The translations under genes and the position numbers were made by a program. 64,000 nt of DNA from Micropterix aruncella (Eukaryota > Arthropoda > Insecta > Lepidoptera > Micropterigidae). The notes beneath the pieces were generated by a model that worked only from the letters and a program-made list of their open reading frames with translations, ran no database searches and had not been told where the DNA came from. Of this stretch, positions 38,801 to 50,800 are shown piece by piece. Position 1 is the stretch's first letter, and every line of letters begins with the position of its first letter. Where the stretch lies: positions 10,205,266 through 10,269,265 of the forward strand of contig OX155978.1 in the NCBI GenBank assembly GCA_944548615.1, read 5' to 3'.

Positions 38801-41800
38801 GTACTCGTGGTCTTTTGGGATATTTGATTCCCATGGAACAGTTAATTCTACAATAAGAGCCACCTTCCGAGATAGAGAGTAAAGAGTTATATCTGGACGG
38901 AGGGCTGTGCATCCGAGACTTTCAGGGAATTTATACTGCTTAGAGACCGAATCAACCTCCAGAATCCAATCTGTAGCTTTCTCGATTATTGAGAAAGGTT
39001 TTGTAGTTAAATGTTTTTTGCCTTTAGAGCCATCCCGCACAAACTGTATTGGGGGTTTGGAGGATACTGTCAAACCCTTGTTGGCACGAGCCACTGAGAG
39101 ACTAATTACCTCGCGAATAACAGCGAGTATAAGTAAAATCGTTGTCACCGTACAAATTAAAAACAAACAACTGGTGTAGCCTACATCGGCGACAGGCGAT
39201 TTTTGGTATTTTCTGGCCGCCGATAACCCATTCGAGGTAGCCTAAATGGCAATATATCGCCTAAGTCGGCAACACTGCTTCAATCTCGAAATATTGCACT
39301 TAGAAAATTTAAATACCGCCTAATTAAGAAAATACTACATCATTTTTTGAAAAATAACATTTTAAAAACCGTGGAATTACTACCAAATACTAAAATATAC
39401 TACTTTTGCTGTCATTGTCATGTCACAATCAATATCGGGTTGGGGGGATATAGCATCCGGGGGATTGAGGGGTTTGGTTGTCTGCTTGCTGGGGGGGGGG
39501 GGGTTGTCTGCTTGCTGGGAAAATCTTGGGGTGACACAACGGATTTTTTGAGTACATCGATATCTCCAAATGCGGGACTGGATTCCGGACTAACGACTGG
39601 CTGTGGTAGGTTTAGGACGATTGTCCTGTCACATGTGAGCGTCCACCTTACCACTCATTCACTCCAAAGCTATAGAATTTGAGATGCGAAAATTGCGGTT
39701 TCAGATATTTTTTTCTAGGAAGGAGTTAATTACTTGCCTGGAGAGGCCAAGATCTTTAAAGAGATGAAACAGGGATTTGGCTGGCAGGCCTCGAGCGCCA
39801 ACTTCCACCGCGTGAAGATGAACAGTGAAACCGTTCCGGGTGACGGCATTTGCGAGATCATGGTATTTAGTTAGTTAGTTAGTTATACTGGGCGTTCCTC
39901 CGCAAGTCGACATCCAGTGTGCCTATTTTGCGTGTAACGGGGGTAGCGCTATTCCACCCACCCCAGCTCCTCGACGAAAGCCAGCAGGGCTTTCAGGTTT
40001 CCTGCCGCCTCGCGCAGGGTGCCTGGGGTCCCAAGGTGTTTTGTCCTGTATACTTCTACCTGTTTACAATCTAGCAGAATGTGTTTTGTGGTTTCTTCCG
40101 CCTCCATGCATGCTCTGCACATAGGGCCATTCGTTCCGCCCATTTTGAAGAGGTGTTTGTTTAGTGTGTTGTGTCCTGTTATCAGTCCCACTAGTTTGCG
40201 TAGTTGGGGCCTTTTTGTCCTTAGAAGTGTTTTGGTAAATTTGTGGTTGTATTCCATTACTATTTCTTTGGTTTGTCTGCAGGTGTCTATCTCTTTCCAG
40301 TGTGTTTGATGTAGTTGTTTGTAGTGGTTGTCAAGTTGGTTGTTTATGTGCGAGTATGGTAGGGGCACGATAGGTTCGGGTCCGTATGCCGGTGTGTCTG
40401 AGCCCTTACGGGCTAGTTCATCCGCAGCATCGTTTCCTCTTGAGTTACTGTGTCCCTTGATCCATTGCAGCATGGTATTTATCTAGTTTGTAGTCGTGGT
40501 CTTTAGGGATGTTTGGTACCCATGGAACAGCTAATTCTCCAATAACAGGCAACTCCCAAGATAGAGAGTAAAGAGTTACATCTAGACCGAGGGCTGTGCA
40601 TCTAAGACTTTCAAGGAATTGATACTGCTCAGAGACCTAATCGACCTCCAGAATCCAATCTCAAGCATTCTCGATTATTGAGAAATGTTTTGTAGTAGAA
40701 TGTATCTCGCAGTTTAAGTACTACTCAAGTAACGGCGATGCCATTTTGAATTTATTTCAATTGCACCTTACTCCATTTTAAATTAACCCTTAACTACACT
40801 CGCGGTTTTGGCACGCGTATGTCCACTAGTGGGGTTGTTTTGTACCCCTTTTCTTTTTTAGGAAAATTTTAATATAAATGAGAAATTATATATATTTCTT
40901 ATTTTAGCATAGGAATAAAGCGCCATTTGAGAATCGAATGTCTTTAATATTATTCCAACTGGTAAAACATAACAAAACTTATATAAAATTTTAACAAAGA
41001 CAACCGGAAATACTACATTTTTCAAATAAAGTAAGTTAAGCTAAGAAAATATGGACTTTCACACATCCTTTAATCATGTTTAAATATTTTTGCACTAGAA
41101 ATAATAGTCGTTTTATAAAATAAATGATAAAATTAACCCGTTGAGTATGAGTCAACCAAATCTGGTTGCGAAACAATTATCCATTGAGTACGAGTCGACC
41201 AAATCTGGTCGCGCGTTTTTTTCACTTTGACGTTGTCATATTTATTCATAATTATCTAATTGTTTTACAAAATGATATTTCAATATTCTATATTCGAAAT
41301 TTCAATGCAATCATTGTGCAGTTGTTCTTTTTATGATTGGTGTAGTAGTTTCGTAGTTATAGTACTCTAAGTTCGAAGTCGCCGAAAATCCTGCAAAAGA
41401 GACAGATGCATCCATGAAAATACCCATTTACTCCAAGGGTTAAGCCTAATTTTAGAAACACACTCTCTGGCGACACTGAGATTACATAGACGCGCAACAC
41501 CGACACCCGCACGACTACAGAATTAGAATGTGAAATAGATCTCGTGGGGTACGTTTGTACCCCGCGAGTGTAGTCAAGGGTTAAGAACATAGGTACTATT
41601 TGCCATGGCCTTAATCAGAGAAATTCTTTTTTCAGGTAGATCTGGCAGAGCCATCAAAATTGAGAAGATTCAAAGACTACATAGAGAAAGAAGAGAATAC
41701 GAAGGTTGTCTTCACGAATTGCAAGGATCATTCCTGTCGAGGAGTCAAACAATTGATGCCTATGATGACTGACATGATTAAAAACTCCGAGCGGTATCAT

Positions 41801-44800
41801 AGAAGTAACGAGACCGAATTTTACGGCATGATCATCGGAGTTCCTAACGTTGGCAAATCGTCATTGATCAATACACTGCGAAATAGATACCTTAAAAAGG
41901 TAGGTTAGTACAAAAACTAGAGTTGATACAAATCAAAATACAAGTCTTCCTATAAATAACGAATTTACCGCGTGAAATTTGTAGCACCCGACGTTTCGGC
42001 GACGTTGCAGCCGCCATTGTTTAGGGCAAACTGAAAGAGCTGTCAATCCGTTTTGCGGGTAGGCCGTATACCGCTGCTGCCACTGCGGCGATTATAACAG
42101 TGGTGGGGGGCGGGCTCAAAGCGCCCGAATCTCGAAAATCCATCACTCACTGTATCCTGTCTTACGTCCTTGCGTAGCAAGCGCTAGCAAAAAATACTAT
42201 AACCTCTGTCCTTGTACTGGAATGCCACCATGCGCTTCAATCCATTGCAAGGTCAAATAGAGTGACCCTGCAATGGATTAAAGGGCACAGCGACTCACTG
42301 GGCAAATACGCGCCAGACGAACTGGCCAAAAGGGGATCAAAGAAAATAGTATATGGACTGGAACCCTTGATGCCCATACCCCTTACCCAAATAAAAGCAT
42401 GGCTACGCAAGAACACCGATGAAACCCACCTTACAGAATGGCAAAAAAACACTTGCATAATAGCTGATATGTCTGAATATAATACTGATTACAATTACAA
42501 TTTCTGTTTAAGATATGCGTCTAATCTATTTTTGAATATGTTTACACTACACTATTCAACCACTTCAGCAGGTAAACTATTCCACTGGTCCACAATCCGG
42601 TTGGTTAGGAAATATTTCCTGGGAATCATATGGAATTGTGTTTTCTCCAGCTTAAAGTTGTGTCCTCGCAGATGATGCTTGTAGTTTCGCTTGAAGATTG
42701 AAGGTATTTCGGGGCAATTGTAGCATCTGTTGAGGTCACCCCTGATCCGACGATCCTTGAGTGTGGACAGTCGCAATTCAGTTATCCGAGTTCAAAGTAG
42801 GCTGTGTGAAAAAATGCAATTAATCGGTAAGGACCTCAAATATGAACGTTTTGTGTTTTACAGGGTAATGCTACTGCGGTTGGTGCCGTAGCCGGGATTA
42901 CCAGATCGCTCCTAACCAGGATAAAGATATCGGAAGATCCCGTATTTTTCATGCTGGACACTCCGGGAATTCTGGAACCGATAGTTTCGGACATAGAGAT
43001 GGGATTCAAGCTGGCACTATGCGCTTGCACTCAAGACCATCTCGTCGGAGAACCGCTCATAGCAGATTATTTACTATATTGGCTTAACAAACACGATAGG
43101 TATAGTTGTCTATTTATATACAAGCTATACCTGCGGCTCCACCCGCGTCTAAGTCTGTGTTGAGTTTGAAATCGGAGACTATCGCAGTTGCTTGACGTTA
43201 TAAATAATATAAAAAACGAATTTACCGTGTGAATTTTGTAGCACCCGACGTTTGTGCAGCGTTGCAGCCGCCGTGTCTAGGGTAGACTGAAAGAACTGTC
43301 AATCCGTTGTTCCGCGGGTAGGCCGCATACCGCTGCCAACACTGCGTAAATTATAACGGCGGTTCGGGCTCAACGCGCGCAAATTTCGACAATCCGTTGT
43401 GCATGCAACACTCACTGTATCCTGTCTTACGTCCTTGCGTTCGGCTTTCAGCGGTGGGAACATTTTAGAAGAGGGTTCCACATAGAGGAGAGTTTATAAC
43501 CGTCGTCTCTATTAAAATTCGGGGTTCTTCATATTTCAATGCTAGCTCTAAAACTGCCCTGCTCTACGCCAACTCCAGAATAACCAAAAATTCGATTCTA
43601 AGCAATTCCAAGGATCCGGCAATATCGAAGCATGTAATAAGTGGCCGTAGTGAGTCAAATGATCTACAAGCCCGCGTTGACTTCCACAAAAAGTTCCTTA
43701 CTGGAATCTGCCAGAATGGCACTGGTCTGGGGTATGGCAGTACAACCATGAGCGATGTGGACTTGAAGAAGTCTCTCTTGCGGGGAGATTACGACAGCAA
43801 TAGTATGGCTAACGCTATTGGCCTTCAATGCCAGAATGATTGGACAACAATTGGATACTTTTGCATTCCTCCTCCAATGCACTGGAAAGTAATGTTGTAT
43901 GACTGGACGCCAGAGATGCTGAAATTTTATTTAAATGCCTATCAGCATACACTTCCAGACCCCAGTAACCTCGTTCGTTGGAGCTATGCCGAGGATAGTT
44001 CATGTCCCCTTTGTAGCAACACCCCTTGCACAGCTAGACATATTCTAGCTGGCTGCAAGGTGGCCTTGGATCAAGGACGTTCTGGGAGTATTCCTGGACA
44101 TCGAAGGAGCATTTGACACCACATCATATGCAACTATAAAAAACGCTATGCACAGACGAGGAATACCAGAGACCATTATTGACTGGACATTGAGTATGCT
44201 ATCAAATAGGAATCTGACCGTCTATCAAGGCGACACCTCCATCACGGGAATCCCTGCTAAGGGCTGTCCACAGGGTGGAGTCATCTCCCCCCTCTTGTGG
44301 AGCATCGTTGTAGACGAACTCCTAATAGATCTACAAAACCTAGGCCTCTCTGTCTACGGCTACGCTGATGACGTGGCCATAGTAGTCAGAGGAAACTTCC
44401 TATCAATACTTAAGGAGCTTGTTGCGGGAAGAAAGATAAAATAACGGACAGGCATGATGATGATAAACATCACAACAAATAGTGTGTCGTCATGCCTAAA
44501 ATTCCGTGCACCTTCAAATTCCCCAACCTAAAAATATTATTTATGGCAGTAAGTGCACTTAGCACACAATATAGGTATACCCGGATTAGCTCCACTAAAA
44601 GCGGGAGCTAATGGATGTTAAACTAAAAGTGGAATATTTACAAGCAAACGCTAAAATTTCGAAATTACACGTCAACCCGAAAATAACCTTCGCTCGCGAA
44701 CAAAGGAAAACGTCGGAAAAATTCCAGCACGTGCATTTAAAAAGGGTAATAAAAACTCACCCTAAACACACCGCCGGCAAAAGGATTAAGCAACCCGTCG

Positions 44801-47800
44801 CCGATTGTAAAATCGACCCACCCCGCCAGCCAGGTAGGTACAAAGAATGACTCATATTTTGGGAAGCGCCAGCTTGAATATTGGATCACTAGAAATCCAC
44901 AAAATTGCTGCCATGAAAATGTCTAAATGTTTAGAATAATTTAATTTAATTTTTAGACTAAGTCCGAGCCAAATCGGCCAATAAATGGTGAAAATATTTA
45001 AATTCAACCTAAAATAGGACATAGCAATAGTATATGATTATTAAAATGTATATAATAATCATAAGTTAATATAAGTTAGAGTTTAAGGTCGTATGTACAC
45101 TCTTAACTTAGTAAAATAGTATACAATATTATAGTACATTAGCTTTACGGAAACGACATATAACAACGCGTCGGTCGGCACCCGCGGGCGAGGCGGGGTG
45201 CAACCCGCCCCACCACTGGGCCGGCCGCAGCGGTCATACCTATATAAGGTCGGTTACCCGCCGATATCGGGGCAGATCAAATAATAGTGCCTTGCGGGCA
45301 GATCAAATAACAGTGCCATCGGGCAGATCAAATAACAGTGCCATCGGGCAGATCATTTAACAGTGCCTTGCGGGCAGATCACATTTAAGTGCCGGGTAGA
45401 TCACACTTAAGTGCCGGGCAGATCATATTGTAACAGTGCTTTGTCGGAAATCATATCGGAGATCATATTTAAAGTAGAACTATTAGTACGTGCTTTGAAG
45501 CAAAAACGCAATTACTGTAAATTCGTAAATAGTGCAATAGACTACATTTTATAGGAAATAAAAACTTTAATGGCTTAGAAGCTTTTTAAAACGTAAAAAT
45601 TATTATTATCTTTTTTATTAACAATACAAACCTCGAGTGCATATCCTGGAAATACTACCTACAGCGGATTAGACACGACCCGAGCGACGTTAAAAACGAG
45701 GATTTCGACAACGCCGTCCGACGTCACCTTTAGCCTTACAACCTGAAGGGTTGAGTCTGTATGTAGGCCACGCGTGGGAAGGCCCCACATCTTGGAAGCC
45801 CCCACACCTTGGAAAGACACCACATCTTGGTCCTTCGAGACGGGATAGGAAATCAGGACCTTAAGCAGAAAGCAGGTCCATCGAGGTAAAAAATAATAAA
45901 AAATATATTTTTTAATTTTTACAAAAATTTGAAAAATCTCCGAGATGTCGACGCCGCGTCAAACGAGCGCGGAACGGACAGAGAGCGCTAGAAGAAGCGC
46001 AAGGATTGCGGACAAAGCACGCGACAAAAGCCAGATCGACGCTCACAGGCAAGAACTACGAGCCGATCAACAAGATGCCGCAAGATCTACAATCAAGACG
46101 ACGACCGCTGAGAGACCAGCCAGCAGAGCACAGTCTACCAGCAGCAGGGCGCCGTCAATGACAAGTCATCGATCGTCCAGATCAGCAACCACCACCATCA
46201 GGAGGCGACAATTGGAAGCGGAGATGGAAGCCGCCCAGGAAAAAGCCGCAGCCGACACCGCAGCCGCAGCCGCAGCCGCAGCAGCGAAAACCGCCCAGGA
46301 AGAAGCCGCAGCCGCAGCCGCAGTGAAAGCCGTCCAAGCGGAATCCGCCGCCAAACTCGCAGCCGAGACTCACCGAATCGAATCGGAACGGATCGACCGA
46401 CAACTCGAACTGCGGAAACTCCTGATAGAAGCAGAGGTCGAGGAAGAGTTATATATGGACGACGACGACCAAATAAGCCGAGCCGACAGCCGAGCGGAAC
46501 GACAGAGCCGCCGACTAACGACCGGACGTACAGAGGAATGGGTGAACGAGCGGGAATTAAGGGACGACGACGCCGCAGAAAAAACAGCGAGCGACGCCGC
46601 ATTCCAACGAGCCGTCGCGAGCGCCGTCACGCAAGCGATCGCCGCCACCGCCGCCGCCGCCAACTCCCATCCAAGAGCCTCCTCCTACGAGCGGCAGTTA
46701 AGAGACGACGACGCCACGGACAAAAAGGCAAGCGACGCCGCGTTACAACGAGCCGTCGCGAGCGCCGTCACGAAAGCGATCGCCGATAACGCCGCAGCCG
46801 CCACCGCCAATCGACCGAGTGACACCGCCCGAGCGAGCAATTACGCCCGACCGAGCGGCGACGTCCCGACGATGAAGAAAGAGGAAGAATGCAGCCCGCC
46901 CGACGTCTACATGATGCAGACCCGAGCGAAGATGCTACGCAGCCTTCCCCAGTTCGACGGCAGCATGCAGGAGTGGCCAATATACGCCGCACTATTCGAT
47001 CAGGGGTCGACAATGTGCGGATTCACCAACGCGGACAATCTGCTACGACTACAACAAAGCCTGCGAGGACCCGCGCGCGAGGCAGTACGCGCGATGTTAC
47101 TGGATCCCGGCAATGTCCCGGAGATCCGGAGAGCGCTGGAACGCCGTTTTGGCAGACCTGGCGCTCGCATCGACGCGCTCATGCAGGAAGCACGCAGTAC
47201 GCAGCAAATATTGGTGAGTGATTCGATATTTAAGTTGGTTGAGTACGGCACTACCGTTTGTAATGTCGTACATGCTTTAAAAAATATGGGTCATTCTGCG
47301 TATCTCACAAATCCACCGCTCCTAAAGGAATTAGTGATGAAGTTGCCACAACATTTGCGGTTGCAGTGGTACTCCGCCGGCCATGGACCGCATCCTACTC
47401 TTTTAGATTACGGAAACTGGTTAGAGACAATAATAGACGCCGCCTCTCAAGAAGATCCCGTAAAAGATTATTCAAAAAATAAGTATAAAAACAATCGATC
47501 CGAGATGCCGAGCAAAAAAAGAGTTTTTGCTACAGACACTCAGGAGTCAACAGACGCCTGCCTAAAGTGCGGGCGAAACAATCATTTAACCCCTAAATGC
47601 CGCGAAATAGGAAAAATGACAATAAATCAACGTTGGACATGGGTTAAGGAAAAACGCTTATGCACATGGTGTTTTAGAAAAGACCACCGCCAAGCGCAAT
47701 GTAGCGTAAAAGAGCCGTGTGGGATAGAAGGTTGTAAGTGGCCTCACCACAAATTATTACATAAAAATAATGCCGCGATAAAAAATCAGCCCTCAAACGA

Positions 47801-50800
47801 CGACCAAAATACCCCTAATACGGTAGCTAATACGTGGGACGGATCAGAAAAAATGATTCTAAGGGTAGCGCCCGTGGAACTACGGGGGCCGAAAGGCGTT
47901 ATAAAAGCGCTAGCGTTATGCGATGAAGGATCTTCAATCACATTAATAGATCAGAGCATAACGGATAAAATAGGAGTACACGGGGAAATTAGCCCCTTAA
48001 ATTTAGTAGGCGCCTCGGGCATGTCAGTTGCGAACGCGACAACGCAGCGAATAGACTGTAAGATCCGACCGCTGAAAGGTAAAAAATATTATGAATTATG
48101 TAACGCCAGGACCATAAAACAGCTGGATTTACCAGCACAAAAATTCTGTGCTAAATCCATGCTAAATAAATGGCCTCATTTAGCCGACATACCGTTTTGC
48201 GACTTTGAAGGAGCACCGCAAATTCTAATAGGAATAGATCACTATGATCTAATCATTCCCAGAACGATAAAAGCCGGTCCCCCGAACGCTCCGATAGCGA
48301 CCTATTGCCGACTTGGGTGGACATTAGGGGGAGGGGGGGGCGGTGATTTGGCTACTTGCCGCGCCGTAAACCACTTACGGAATGCGGGCTCAAACCAAAG
48401 GATGGACGACATCATCCGGTCGTATTTCGAAGTAGAGGAAGTAGGAACGCACATACGCGCCCATAAGGCCGTTACGAACGCGCGGGCCGAGACGCTTCTT
48501 CACGAGACAACGAAGCTAGAAGGCAATCGTTGGAGTACCGGACTGCTTTGGAAAAGCGACAAGGTGACGATGCCAGCCAGTCACGAGATGGCTAAAAAAC
48601 GGTTGAAATCCATAGAAAACAAACTACTCAAAAATCAGCCGTTGGCCACTCAATATTGCGACACAATAAAGGATTTCCTGAAAAAAGGGTATGTCCATAA
48701 ATTAAGTCCAGAGGAATTACGCACCCCTGGAAATCGTATTTGGTATCTCCCACACTTCCCGGTTGAAAATCCAAATAAACCAGGAAAAATGCGACTCGTT
48801 TTTGACTGCGCCGCGAAAGCCGGGGGAACAAGCCTAAACGACCAGCTATTATCAGGACCCGATTTATTAAATTCTCTTATTGGAATCCTATTCAAATTCC
48901 GACAAGGACGTTACGGATTCGCGGGCGACATAAAGGAGATGTTTTTACAAATTCATTTATCAGAAAAAGACACCCAAAGTCAACGTTTCCTATGGCGCGA
49001 CCTAAAACAAGAAGAGGAACCATCCGAGTACTCCATGGATGTAGTCCTTTTCGGGTCTACCTCATCTCCGTGCTCCGCACTCTTTGTAAAAAATACAAAC
49101 GCGGAGAGATTCAGGAAAAAATATCCCGAAGCGGTCGACGCCATAGTGAACAAACACTATATGGACGATTATCTAGATTCAACGGATACTGTAGAAACCG
49201 CCCAAAAAATGATCGCGACCGTTACAAAAATTCACCAGGAAGGTGGCTTTAACATCGTAAACTGGACGAGTAACGATCCAAAAATATTAGAGCAGGTACC
49301 ACATAATATACGTTCACAAACAAAAATAAAATTGGCCGGTACCGACGAGGCGAGTGAGAGGATTCTCGGACTTATATGGGAGCCTCATCGCGACACCTTT
49401 TCATTCGACACTGACCTCAAGAAAATTAATCCCGACTTACTGGGTGGTCGCAAAACCCCGACGAAGCGACAAACGTTATCGGTGATAATGAGCACCTTTG
49501 ATCCGCTCGGGATTTTGGGCCCACTAACAGTAAAGGCGAAAATCTTACTCCAAACCATATGGTTGGATAAGACGGACTGGGACGAGATTATTAGCGACGG
49601 TGCCAGTCAAAAGTGGCAAGTCTGGTTGGCCGAGTTGCGAAAAATAAAATTCGTAACTATAAACCGTAGCTACCAGCACACAGGAAAACTGGCCCGTGAC
49701 GTACAATTGCATGTTTTTGCGGACGCGAGCGAAAGAGCATATGCCGCGGTAGCGTATTTACGTTATGAAAATGAAAACGGCACCGCGAGCACGGCCTTTA
49801 TAGCCGGCAAAAACAAAGTAGCGCCGCTGAAACCCATGTCGCTACCGAGACTAGAGCTGCAAGCCGCTACAATGGCCAGCAAATTAGCTGAGCTGATAAA
49901 ATCGCAGCACACCTGGGAATTTTCCTCCACAACGTTATGGTCAGATAGCAAGACCGTACTATCGTGGATAAGACGTGACCCACGTGAATTTAACGTGTTT
50001 GTAGCTCACCGACTTGGCGAAATTGACCAGGTTACCACACCATGCCAATGGCTTTGGGTACCCACAAAATTGAATCCCGCGGATAACGCAACTCGGGACA
50101 CGGCGACTAAAATGGGTGAAGACCAAATAAAAAAATGGATAAACGGACCGGAATTCCTACTGGAAAATAGCGACCACTGGCCCGCGGACGATGAATCTCC
50201 ATCGTCAGAATACGGTCAGGACGAAGAACGTCGACCGGTATATGTAATGACCTCGATAAAAAATATTTTCCTAATCGAGACAAAACGATTCTCACGCCTA
50301 GAACGGTTACGTCGTACAGTAGCATGGATATTTCGATTCGTACAACGCTGCAAACGCAGCGGCGAAAAAACAAAACATTTAACCCCACAAGAACTTGCTT
50401 GCGCGGACCTCTACCTGATTCGGGTTTCGCAGCAACAAGATTTCAACGAGGAAATTTCATTATTAGAAATTAACAAAGAATTGCCAAAATACAGCAGGAT
50501 AAGAAACCTAAATGCGTACCTGGATACGAATAGGATCCTGCGAGTAGGCGGTCGCATACAGAATTTAGCCGGTGTCGCCCCCGAGGTAAAACAACCTGCA
50601 ATACTGGACGCGCGTAGTCATTACACCCAGTTATTAATGAGATGGCAGCACGAGCAAGCCGGTCACAAAGGACGTGAATGGGTTTGTAATGAACTACGAC
50701 AGCGTTATTGGATATTGCAACTCCGGGGAGCAATCCGAAAAATTACTCGCGACTGTCGAAAATGTCAAATTGACAGAGCAAAGCCAATTCCACCCAAAAT

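Larger units (their letters stand above)
41930..43500. repeat. Direct repeat pair on both sides of MTG1 exon 3
   Basis: 41945-42177 and 43205-43437 share blocks TAGCACCCGACGTTT, GTTGCAGCCGCC, AACTGTCAATCCGTT-like and CACTCACTGTATCCTGTCTT. Both are in the same orientation. The family is unassigned; no coding seen. Confidence 0.6.

Noticed and set aside
44611..44850. 79-codon frame in both BEL LTRs (also 52004-52243)
   Set aside because: Same reasoning: LTR-internal, basic composition, no recognisable domain. Kept as a note in the LTR entry only.
45269..45435. CRISPR array in the regular GGGCAGATC repeats
   Set aside because: Eukaryotic LTR context, units of ~20 bp with similar spacers of only ~10 bp, and present in both LTRs.
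46166..46663. Long antisense and alternate frames over the BEL pre-Gag region
   Set aside because: They arise from GC-rich Ala/Arg repeat codons of the real sense frame; they are shadows.
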